Shown in pieces: positions 44,689 through 56,300 of a DNA stretch of 64,000 bases. A model generated the notes under the pieces. That model was not told the origin of the DNA and did no database searches. It worked only from the letters and a program-made list of their open reading frames with translations. Position 1 is the stretch's first letter. Each line of letters begins with the position of its first letter. The position numbers and the translations under genes were made by a program. Source of the DNA: Cladopsammia gracilis (taxonomy: Eukaryota > Cnidaria > Anthozoa > Scleractinia > Dendrophylliidae); assembly GCA_022457155.1 (NCBI GenBank), contig JAJGOT010000124.1, positions 1,487,501-1,551,500 on the forward strand, in the 5' to 3' direction.

Positions 44689-44935
44689 CCAATTACTATG
44701 ACGTATTAGCAGTTGACATAATTTCACTCCCAGGAAATCGGTGGGCGTAATGCGAATAGCCCGTCTTTACAGCAGACCATAGCAGGCGTTCCTTTCCTTC
44801 TCCTCTCCTTTTTTGCGCACCCTCCCCCCTCCCCGTTTACGTCTGCCACGCAAATTACACGTAAGTAAACATTGCGGTTTTTACAAAGAAATATATGGCA
44901 GGCAAACAGTGTCAGCGTGCCCGTCTGCCGTTAGC

Positions 44936-45036
44936 CTGCGAATACAGCCGCCTCTCATCGCTCCCGGCCGCTAGGGGCATTTGCGCGAACGCCCCAAGCG
45001 GCCGGGAGCGATAAGAAGCGGCTGTATTCGCAGGCT
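44936..45036. repeat. Palindromic element, ~43-bp arms
   Basis: CCTGCGAATACAGCCGCCTC and TCATCGCTCCCGGCCGCTAG are mirrored at the right, around TTTGCGCGAACGCC. A shorter relative is at 2,775-2,850. Confidence 0.88.
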
Positions 45037-45969
45037 TGTCTGCCTTACATTTTCTTGTGAAAGATGTGAACTTCATATTTTTATATTTCATTCGGTTTTC
45101 AGCAGATCTCTTCGCAACTTTACATTTTTGCTAAATTCAGTATGGCGAATCTTTTCATTTATCATGTTTTCTATCTAATTCAATATTTAAAAACGCCAGG
45201 CTGTTTCAAAAAGGTCTATTTTAAGAAGGCGGATCGACGGTTGGACTAATCGGCGACATCAAAGAAATGTCTACAGGCACCGTCACCACACTCCTTTGCT
45301 TGTCTCGCTCCAGTCCGCTCTCGATTTTCTAAGTTCGTCTCTTCATCCCTATACCTCCAGTAATTAAGGAGCCTGTTACTAACTTACTTTTCCATTGGTT
45401 AAGCAGCAAACTGACATTTTTTTTCACTCGTTCGAGTGTTGCGACAGAGCCTTCGAGGCCGCTTGAAATACTATATCCGTCGATTCAAGATTTTGTTAGC
45501 GCGAATCCGTTCACGACACATTCACGCAATATGTACAACCTCTCTGGGGTTTATCAATTAAAAAAAACAACTTTCCATAATGTTTACTTGAATTTTTATT
45601 TTTTGCTAAATTATAAGAGAAATTCTTCACCTACCATTCGTACGCTTAGCGCATATATTTATTTGCTACTTACAGATTCCGTTTTAATAAGATGGAAATT
45701 ACGTTGATAAATATATTTACACACCTATAAAAATCGCACGCTGCTAACATTGAATTAATTAACAGCGTCACTATGAGATGTTGGTGTGCGCTGTTTTGGG
45801 GAGCCACTTAACTATCGCGTCCAGATTTCACTGGGCTGGGTTACAGAGAGTCATCCCGGGGTAAAACTGACAACATCGCTTGGCACCAGCTTTTTTCTCT
45901 CTTCCCGCCCTCCTCCCTAGTCAGTCGTACTTTTGTTCTCTGTACCAGTCTTTCGCCTAGCCCTTTTCA

Positions 45970-46372
45970 AGGGACACTGTCCTGGCTGAAATATCGTGTT
46001 TTCATGATTATTGCCATGAGCTTGATTAAGCTTACTTTATTATCTTGAAATTGGAAGAAACCATCGCCAAAAATGATAGAAGCAAAGAAATATGAACTAA
46101 ACAGACAAAATAACGGCTAGAAAAGTTAACATTTCACAAGAATGGCAAGTTTGATTTCTTGACCGCTTGGCAATAAGTTAAATTTCATGAACTGTAATCC
46201 ACTTCAATCCTAGCAATCCTGCACTTTATCTCCAAACTAATGCTTTTGTTTTGCTCTATAGAATCTTTTTATCCAACTAAGTTGTATATTTGGTGGTATT
46301 TGGCGGTATAACGTGGAAATAAGCTGAGCAAAGCGAAATTTTGCTATTTCGGCAGGCCAGTGTCTCCTTAAT
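45970..46372 (+). mobile_element. GGGACACTG family MITE, ~400 bp, near complete
   Basis: It starts AGGGACACTGTCCTGGCTGA and ends TTCGGCAGGCCAGTGTCTCCTT, an imperfect inverted terminal pair. It contains AAATATCGTGTTTTCATGAT, TTTGATTTCTTGACCGCTTG, the complement of CCACCAAATATACAACTTA, and GTATAACGTGGAAATA. This copy shows the full order of blocks found as fragments at 15,067, 35,460 and 38,035. Confidence 0.75.
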
Positions 46373-46453
46373 ACTCGTTCTCATTCCCCACGCCCAAAGA
46401 GTTGGCTTCGGAGGAGGCTGGTCTAGCACAATTCAAAATTATTACTATTATTT

Positions 46454-49400
46454 TCAAATTGGAGATTCTTTGCTCCATAGTTTGCGAGCACTTTTTCTTT
46501 TTTGTTCACTGATCAGATCCCTGTCCCGCGCCGACAAAGGAGTCCTGGGTTCGATTGACTGTCCAATCAGCGGAGAGCAGTGCACATCGCTCGAAAACTC
46601 GTCACCAGTTCTTAACACTTTACACGCGTGTTTTTTCTGCAAGGACTTTGGCGGACTAAGAAATAGAAATCTCGTTAAAGTCTTCCGCAGATCACCAGCT
46701 GCCAATTCAACATCATTACATTTCTTTTCCAAATATTCCATTTCGTCCAAAATGTTCTGATTGTTCCTCACGGCAGCTGAATACTCTGTCTCGATAAACG
46801 CGCTCTTTTGCCGTACAATGTTCGTAGCCAATGTAGATATTTCCTCAGGTAGTGAGACAAGTCTGTCGAAGTCCATATCTTCACACGCCTGGTGCACGTT
46901 TGACGCTAAATCTCTTATTCTTTGGAGCAGTGTGTTTACGCTGTTTACGAACTTCTTCACAGAAATTAATCGATTTCTTCCTGTGTCTTTTTTCCGGTTA
47001 TTTTCATTTGAAGTTGAAATCAGCTGCATCTGAAAGAAAAAAGGAGAATATCGAAAACGGCAACTAGTGTAACGAGTTCACACCAGTTCTTTTCCCACAG
47101 AGGATAGGGCGGGTCCTGTGTGACCAGACAACCTCGTCACTAAACATTTCACAGAAATCAAAACGTATATCTTCGACAACCACCTTCGCTATGCCAGTGA
47201 CGTCCATACATATAACACTAGATATGCTGCAAGAGGTAACTTCTATAAAGCACGCTTCAGGACTAACATCGGAAAAAAACATCATCAGCTTTAGCAGTTG
47301 ACTTTTGGGAAAAATTACCAAAAGAATTCAAACATCTTACTCATTTTGATTTCTAAAAAAAAGTTAAACAGTATTTATTGTCGAAACAGATATACTGTCC
47401 AACCCTAGTCGTCTTCTAATTTTCGCTATTTTTTGTTATTTTTGCTATTTGTGTGCAGTGTGTGTGTTTATGTGTTTGTAATAGATGTCTACATGTGAAT
47501 TGATACTATACAAGACTAGTGTCCAACTAGAAAACTGTATGGTTAACTTAGACGCTAGGCATTTCCTAAATGTTATTTATATTTAGTTATTCGTCCTATT
47601 GTTTTAGTAATTTTAGTTTAGCTAGATATATATTTTCCGGCCTCAAGAGTCCTCGTGGGCCCGAAGAGGATAAGTAAGTAGTAGATATATATTTTCTTGT
47701 AAAAAAATGTCATGGAAATGTGAAAATAAAGTATTGTATTGTATTGTATTGTATTGTCAAATACCCTTATTATCAAATCAAATGATAGTTGAAGCCAAAA
47801 GATCGCGTCATGTTACTTAGTAACAACTCTGGTGACACCAGAGTTAACGCTTACAAGATGTTCAAATATATTTCTTTTCACAACTAACAAGCAACGAAAA
47901 AAAATCCATCGCCATTAGAGTTTTAAGAGAGCAATACGCCACTCCGCCCTCCCCCCCCCCCCCCACCCCTTTCCGCCCCTCTTAGCAAGTACCTGCACTT
48001 CTCGTCCTTGATGAATGAAATCTCCAGTGGTTCGTATAAGCGCGAGCACATTGTCGGAAATGTCTCGTTCAACCTTTTAAAAAGAAACAATTCGTCAATC
48101 TTTGTATACATAAAAAGGTTGGATGGATTGCAATTGGAAAATTGCGGTACAATTATACAAACACACACACACACACAAATAAAATTCTGTGGTGTTAAAA
48201 CAGCAACAACGGGGAAAAAAGGTACAAAAAAGATAAAACACACTTAATTAGTAAGCGAGAAATGACCAGTAAAGATTTGTTTTGCTTGAACATAATTGGC
48301 GAATTTTATAATTGGCTAGGAAAACAACAAACCATAAAAACAAGCCTAAACAGATGAAACGCTACAACATTAATCTATTCCAGGCGTGCAGGTTGTGGGT
48401 AGGGGACGAAGGACTGGCGCGAACGAAAATTGGAATGCGAGTATAAATAAAGTAGAGGAGACTGGAGAGAGTGGGCGAGAGAACCTCTCCCCAGTCTCCC
48501 CTCGTTTTTAGCTGCTCCCCGGCCCCACAATCCTAACACCTGGAACAGAATGCTACAATACACAAAAGGCTACTTTTATTACGTACCCCAGTACTGTAGG
48601 ATTCTAGAGTGTCATTTTGAAGTTGTTCCTGAATTTCTGAGATGGTGGAAATGGAATCACGCACAGATATTTCCATGGATATGTCTTGTCCTTCCACAAA
48701 AGCTTTGTTTAACTCGCTGTCTTCTTCAGGCTAAAACAACAACACAGCGAGTTTTGACACTTGGGTTAGCCTTTTCACTGCCACAAGTAACCACATTGAA
48801 ACTGAACCACTTTGCTGGTTGTCCAGTACTTGTCATTACGAGTAGAAAGAAATCAAACGAAGATTCACTTTGAAAATTAAGGGGAGGGTTTAACGGTTCG
48901 GCACATGTGCAAGCTATGACGTAACCCATTTAATTTCATTGTTTAGACCAATCGGAAGCGAGTATAACTCTGGCGGGAAATTTGCCCGTGAAAATGTCGC
49001 GGTCAGTCAGCTGATTGAAAAGATGATTATACATACCCATGTGCGCCATGAAAACCACCAGAGCGTAGAATAAATCCTTCGGGTCAAAGGTTTTATTCAG
49101 TGTTGACTTTGTCGGCGTAATCCGTTGAAATTTTCTGTAAATTTTGGTCATCCTTCGCTTTGTTTGTACTAATTATAGTATGCGATTATTGAAGTAAATG
49201 TGAGTGGTTTTTTAACCGATAAAATTGTTAAGAAAGCGAATAAAGCATTTTAATCTGTGCACATTCGCCGAACCGTGAAACCATCCCTTTAAATATATAA
49301 AAAAAAAATATAAAACAGGAGTTATACCATGGTCAACTAAACAGCGACAGACAATATCGATCTTAAATTTCATAGTATTTTTTTCGTGGCAGTAGTCACA

Positions 49401-52400
49401 CGGCCTGCTTTCCGACTGAGAAATTCATCCCACAACTCTGTAAAACCAGGTCGAGTGGGACTGGGACTGTTAACTGTGATACTCGCACTCACCGAGTTAT
49501 CTCCAATCGACAGCTCCTCATCTTGGGACGAAACGACCGCCATCTTAGCTGTGTGACGTACTATGTGTCTGACGTCATCACTAAAGGAGGTGAAAAGGTC
49601 GTCCATGTTTGAATTGGAGCCATCAAGAGTCTGAATGAAAATACAAGAAAAGAAACACATATTAGTCAATTCCCGAATTAAGGATTACAGTTTCCATACC
49701 ATCGCTAAATCGCGGCATAAGGCCTCTGCGATCGTTCACACGCAATCATTTCAAGGTCATAAGAAAATCGCTCGTACAAATGCAGCCAGTTCCCCCCGCC
49801 CCCCATACATACCTCGATAATGGTGATCACATGATCAGCCAAACGCTTCACAACATCAACCAACTGGGAACTGAGCTCAGTAAAGTGAGCATTTTGAGTT
49901 TCTAATGTGCCCCATATCCGTGCATGCTCGATAAGCAATTGTAACGAAAAGGTAGCGGTCAAACAACACTGATGAACTTCCTTTGGGATATCTAAAAGAG
50001 GAACAAACGTAACCAAAGAAACGGTAACTATGGAAATAAGGAACAGAAAACACAATCCACAAGATAGCGCCCTTAAAGAAGAGAGAAATCAAAAGATAAG
50101 AGCACAATCTTTCTGCATTCTTACCTTCAGTTGAAGTCGTTTTCTCTTGATGTATCTTCCTGATGGCCGTAACAATTCTTTTGATGTCTTTAACACTTCT
50201 TAAAACTTTCTCAAACAATGGCTCGTTGAACGGATCTGACAGTTCTGCAATGAAAACACAAAATGGCTATTTGTCTTTTTAATTACAAACTATTTTCAAT
50301 TTCAAACTCGGAATATTATTTCGCCTGCATATCTTGTTTCGCTGGCGATTTTTCGCGCAGTCTTGTCGCTCTGCTAAACATCAGCCTCAGAGTCAAACTA
50401 TTGATAGTCAAGGGGGTTTGTTTCTAAAGAAACTGTGATGCTGCGGAGTTTTATAAGTCAAACACTGAAATTACGTTTTACCAACTGAGTTGATAAGGTA
50501 AACTTTTTTAAAAATGCAAATTCAAAAGCTGACGTTTCGCGCGCTAGCCTTTCGTCAGAGCCAGTGCTAACCCTTTGCCCTGACATGGCTTTGCCTTGAC
50601 ATGGCAACTTTTAAATCTCTTTATGGAAGCAATTTAAGCTTATTATCTAATTGGAAAAAATTCTGAAATTGTCACGATACTTAGAATGCTCAATGAGCAC
50701 CTTTGAACGAAGCGATACACCACTGAAGGTAAATGATTGCGTAATTTTAGAAAATACCTTTCAGAGATTCCAGGTAATTCTTCAGTGAGTCTCTACACAG
50801 GCGTGGTATAGACGGGCCTGGTCGTCCTGTTTCGGTTCCTGCAATAAACAGGTAAATAAGTTCTAAATTTATAGGTCTACTGTGGCCATGTGGCCAAAGG
50901 GAATCAACGCATAGTGCTGATTTGCATCTTGTCTTCAACCCTTTCATTCTTTTTAAGCCTCAATAGTGATCAACATCTATTTTTTCCTTGTAATATCAAT
51001 GTTTAATCAAACGGAGAGGCCATGAGAATTAAGGATACGATCACCCACGATGAAAGCATTTTCTTGATATTTCACCATGCAACTTCTCCCCACTGCTGCC
51101 TTGATAAATGTATGGACCACAAAGGAGAATCTGTATTTTTATATTGGCGATAAAGGATTAAATTGGCCAAGATCGAGACATGCCAGTTATCAAGAAATAA
51201 ACAACTCAGCTAAGCTTTAAAGAAACAGACGCGTAAGAATAGACCACTTCGACAATACGGCGGCCATTTTGAATCAGAGACGTGAGACATGGTGCTTACC
51301 TCGCCTACTTGAAGGAGCCACAGGGGGTCTACTTGAAGGAGCCACAGGCGGTTTACTTGAAGGAGCCACAGGAGGTTTACTTGAAGGAGCCACAGGAGGT
51401 CTACTTGAAGAAGCCACAGGTGGTCTACTCGATCTCACTTCCACAGGCCTCTCAGCTAAAATCCCTGGCTCATCTGAAGGTGCCTCGGGTGCATCAGAGG
51501 ATGGACCTTGGTTTTGTTGATTTCGATACTTGGCAAATATACTTTCCGCTTTGTTTCCTGAAAATCCTAAAGAAGAAAAATTAAATTGTGTTACAGTACT
51601 GTGGTTTTAAAATGCCCTTAATTCAGTATCCGCTCAACTAAAAATGAGAACAATTTGAGTATGTATTTCATTACGTACCTTGCGGTTTACCGGCTGCAGA
51701 AGGTCTGGTACGAGATGATAATCCTGTGGTGCTGAGAGATGAAATACGTCTGTGGATGAACAAACAAGATGGCGGCTATGAACAGTGTCATGACAGATGA
51801 AGAAGTCAGTTTACACAATCACCATTTTATGATACGTTTCTCTCGTTGCGAGTACTTGTTAACAAAATCAAACCTATAATTACTTGGTAATGCTACATAC
51901 AGAAGACGCAAATAGCACAAAGCTTATGAACACATTATTATATTTGTTATCACCACATATGACCCATTCGGCATTGCTGATCCTAGCAGTACGCAGGACG
52001 CGTGTCATTTATGAACCTAGTAATGGCGTAGATCGCCAATGGTGTCACGTAGCTCAGTCGTTAGAGCATCCGACCGGTGTGCGGAAGCATCCGACCGGTG
52101 TACGGAAGCATCCGACCGGTATACGGAAGTATCCGACCGGTGTACGGAAGCATCCGACCGGTGTACGGAAGTATCCGACCGGTGTACGGAAGGTTATGGG
52201 TTCCATTCCTGTCGGGGACTCGGATTTCTTCATTGTCCCACACTGGTGACACGAGAAACATTCCATTTCCTCATCATTTTCTTGTTACAAACCTGCTACT
52301 TGGAGAGTCGAGTTTGAAATCTTTCTCCCATTTATCATCCGGGTCATTGAAAGGATCAATCTCGTCTCCAGACTCCCCTGAAGTGACGCTGTCGTTGTCA

Positions 52401-53371
52401 CGTTGCTGATCAGAGAAAAAAAAAATAAAATAAATGTTACTATAGCACTGGAGGATGAATACACAGTTACACATATCTCCTATTTGAGTAAAACTGATAT
52501 CAACTTTATCTTTGTGGCTTTATGACGAAAACTTTGAATTATCAAATAAGACTACAATCCACACTTCCAGTAACCTGCAGTGTGGACGATTTTTGGTGGC
52601 AAGTTTAAAATTTGTTTAGTGTTTGCCATTTGGTTTCGCAAAACGTCGGAGGCTGGGAGGAGTGAAAGAGTGTTAGAACAGGTTGTCTTTTGACCCGTTC
52701 CAACCCGTTCAACTCAACCCTTGTTCGCTCTGTAGCCTACACTCGTCTGGCCCCGGTTGTTCAAAAGGTGGATAGCGCTATCCACGGGATAAATCACTAT
52801 CCAGTGGATAAGTATTAACAAAATTCTTTGTGTTATCCACTGGGTATTAATTTATCCGGTGGATAGCGCTATCTGCCGTTTGAACAACGGGGGCCTGCTA
52901 TTTCTGAAAACTTGGGATAACTTGCCACTCCGTTTTGCCAATAGTCGCGTGGACTTGCGATGGCTTGCGATGACTTGCGCCGGATCACTTTGATAGAGCT
53001 CAACTTTGGGCGCAAGTTTTTCATCGTTTGGCCACCAAACTCAAGTTGTCGCAAGTGACCACAAGTTGTTTTCAGTATTGTTCGCTTTTGGTATGATCCC
53101 GTGCACAGGGTTGCAATGAAATGGCTTTTTTACCACTTGGGAACAACTTGCGTCTCCTTGCGAGCACGTCTGGCACCCAACGGAAGTTTGTCCGCAAGTT
53201 GAAATATTTGAAGCTTGCGCCGACCTGCGTTTGGCCAGGGATTTATTTACAGGAAGCAGTTTGTACCTGGTACAGTTCCCTCATCTGCTCCATGCCGCTC
53301 TCAAACTTTTCTACTGACCATAAAGTCGTCAGACCCTTCTTCGTGTTGTTCAAACGAATCTTCATTTCCGA
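46454..53371 (-). CDS. KIF14: KIF14 exons encoding the C-terminal tail
   Basis: Eleven exons. [20 protein letters not shown] then EKFES, and [14 protein letters not shown], match the vertebrate KIF14 linker. Exon 51,300-51,566 encodes five tandem copies of the octapeptide SSRPPVAP and may start at either of two in-frame acceptors 9 nt apart. The last exon (576 nt) encodes [20 protein letters not shown] and a charged end, stopping at 46,454. At 49,493 the donor TCG|GTGAGT competes with read-through to a TGA at 49,370-49,372, giving an alternative C-terminus of 41 residues. Confidence 0.8.
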
Positions 53372-56300
53372 CTATCGAAAAAGAAAAAAACACCACTTAC
53401 GTTTATACGTTACATATAAGTTGAGGAAACTGTTCAAAACTACTTTCGGATAGTCGATCAAAACACCACCGTATCATGAATATAAAAACTCTTTAGATCA
53501 CATAGAGCGATCTGTAATTTTGTCAAAAACTCTTTAGATCACATACAGCGATTTTTAATTATGTCAAAAACTCTTTAGATCACATAGAGCGATTTTTTAA
53601 TTATGTCAAAAACTCTTTAGATCACATAGAGCGATTTTTTAATTATGTCAAAATTGATTTCGTGATTACTTTGGTTCTGCATTTCTACGCTCTGTGATTG
53701 GCTAAAGAATCTCGCGTCACTTTCTCAACCAATTACTCGCACGCCTTTTCCCGCGCTTGGCGTCGGCTTCCTGTATATGTTTTATTGGTTCATAGACTAT
53801 TACGTATATGCTTTATTGGTTCATACTAGAGCAGTTTTCATTTGAATGTCGTAAAACCAAAACCAAAGTTATTACTCTGACCAATCACAGCAGTCGTAAA
53901 CAATCCAATGAACCAATCAAAGCTCGAAGCAATTACATGTCGCCGGCGCCAAGCGCGGGAAAACGCGTGCGAGCAAGTCACGATTGGTTTTGGTTTTATT
54001 TCTGATTGGTCGAGAAAGTGGCGCGAGATTTTTTAGCCAATCACAAAGCGTAGCAATGCAAAACCAAACCAATTGCGAAATTACTTTCGACACTCAATTG
54101 AAAACTGCTCTATGTATATGCTTTATTGGTTCATTGGATTGTCCGAGTCTGTTGTGATTGGCCATAGTGAGAACTTTGGATTTGGTTTTACGACACTCGA
54201 GTGAGAACTTGTGGTGCAGAAGCAATGAGATACGAGACGCGTAGCTACTCGTACGAACTCTGCTGTAGACAAACATCACAAAATCTTGATTACCTTGCCG
54301 TCAACAAAGACGTCATCCCGACTAAAGGTCTGCAAAAGAAGAGAAACCGTAAATGAATGAAGTAAACAAAAATATAAAAATAAACTTGAACCTACACAGC
54401 TACAGGCCTCAAGAAGATGAAAATGTACAGAGAATCAACTAAAATAAAAGACAGAATAATAAAAAAATATATAAAGTTGAACCTTTCATTACGGACATCT
54501 CTATTACGGAGAGTTCACTTGTTCCCGAAGATAAGAAAATTCATACAATCCCTACCTTTATAATATGGACACCTCTATAATGGGGATGCTTTGGTGTCCG
54601 TATTAAAGAAGTTCAACTGTATGTATGTTCACAGAGCTAAGACCAGAAACACTGTAATGTTGGTGACCCCAAAACCTAACTACATATTTGAAGCTTTGCA
54701 TTTATTGAAATTTTCTTCACTTACGATGTGCTTTCCTAAACTCTGACTGATCTTGTTCGCCTCTCTTAAAGACATGGTGATTCGTAACAGCTCCCTTTTG
54801 TTCGGATCATCTGCAAAAGTGGAAAAAACCTAATGAGCCACTCAAATGAGAAGAAGTTAAAAATGTCATGCAAAGTTAACTCAGTCATGTCTTTCTACAA
54901 CATGCAGACAAGCTTGTCCAGTGCCGACACTCGCACGCGTTTTCCCGCGCTTGGCCCCGGCCACATGTATTTGCTTTGAGTTCTGATTTGTTCATTAAAA
55001 TGTCTGCGTCTGTTTTGATTGGTTAGAGTAATTACTTTGGTTTTAGTTTTACGACACTCAATTGAAAACGGCTCTATCCGTTTGTTAACCATGTTATCAG
55101 TGATGATGGGATAGCTGAATTATATGGGATAGCTGAATTATAGCAAAGGCTAACTCGTCTGCTTCAGAGGTGATCTTGAAATGAAGAGTATCGTATAAGA
55201 AACATATAAAGTAAATCAGTAAAGACAGAAATAGAACTTGAGGCTCCTACCTGCCAAGGAATTTTTTCTTCCAATGTTATTGAACGACGCCCTGAACTCT
55301 TCTCTCACCTTCTCGCGGTTTTGCTGAAAAGAGTAAAAATACAATTTAAAAGACAAGAAGTGTTGCACATGTATCTGTATGAACAACTTTCAAAAATATA
55401 CTTTCTGATAATCAAGTTTGATTGTGGGGCAAAGAAAAAAATCTGAGTCTCCGACAGTAACGATACCTATGCCATTTCGTACACCGGTCGGATGCTCTTA
55501 CCATTGAGCTACGAGAGACTCGTGACGAGACATGTTCTTGCCGGAGACTTAGATTTGTTTTTTGTACTACACTCGTGACACGACGAAAATTACATCCTTG
55601 TCACGATCCTTTTTATTTTAAAGGAAGACTCAAGATATTTTACCTTGGCCTCCTTTAGTTTCACAACATCATCCTGCATTTTCTTTTTTTCTTTCTCCAG
55701 CTCTGTGATAATTCTGACCTGGTTCATTTTAGTTTCCTCCAAAGCCTGAAAACGCAACATGAAAAAAACAGAAAAAAACTTTACCATTCTTTCTATCCAA
55801 TCAGACTGAAATGTTTAGACAGCCCTTTTCTTACACTTGAGACTTATATGATGTACATGTCTAGCTAGGAGAAAAATTACAAGTCCTCAAATTCTTGAAT
55901 ATTTACAGACGTTTGCATGGAAGACAGGCAATGTTGTCCGTTTTCCATGCAAATGTCTGTAAAATGACCGATTTCGCGTTCTTATATCTTCACTCCTCAA
56001 CATCGCATTACCCTTCAATTTGGAAACTTGTCTACATGTACTTCTAAGGTGTTCTTTAAGCAGTGTAAACGGATTCCGTTGAATTTGAAGATATTAACTT
56101 GAAAAATCGTCGAATTTATCTTATCAACTTTTGCTCCTGGTAATAACGTTTATTACTCCACTTTTCTGACCTGTTTTGCGGCAAGTGCTTCCATTTGCAG
56201 TCTTTTTCTGTTGTTTAGGATTTCTTGCTCCAACAGCTGAGGAACAATCGAACATAATTAGCAGTGTTGCACAAAAATCAAAAAGGTGAAAAAGAAAAAG

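Larger units (their letters stand above)
42032..46453. other. Intergenic region with MITEs, palindromes and a Penelope remnant
   Basis: No complete gene seen. It contains a 126-bp MITE (42,738-42,863), a Penelope-type remnant (43,180-43,760), three palindromic elements (44,188-44,403, 44,580-44,688, 44,936-45,036) and a GGGACACTG family element (45,970-46,372). At 45,050-45,960 I see only AT-rich non-coding sequence. Confidence 0.6.

Noticed and set aside
46341..46760. 139-codon + strand frame
   Set aside because: It overlaps a MITE end and lies antisense to the last KIF14 exon; no domain and poor codon character.
47064..47321. 85-codon - strand frame in the last KIF14 intron
   Set aside because: It is antisense to a truncated LINE end whose + strand frame shows the expected polymerase C-terminus.
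51269..51584. + strand frames with repeated EGATGGLL or KEPQ units
   Set aside because: These are antisense shadows of the KIF14 exon 51,300-51,566 and its 24-bp repeat.
52068..52193. Regular short repeats resembling a CRISPR array
   Set aside because: The units are directly adjacent with no unique spacers, inside a eukaryotic tRNA-derived SINE.
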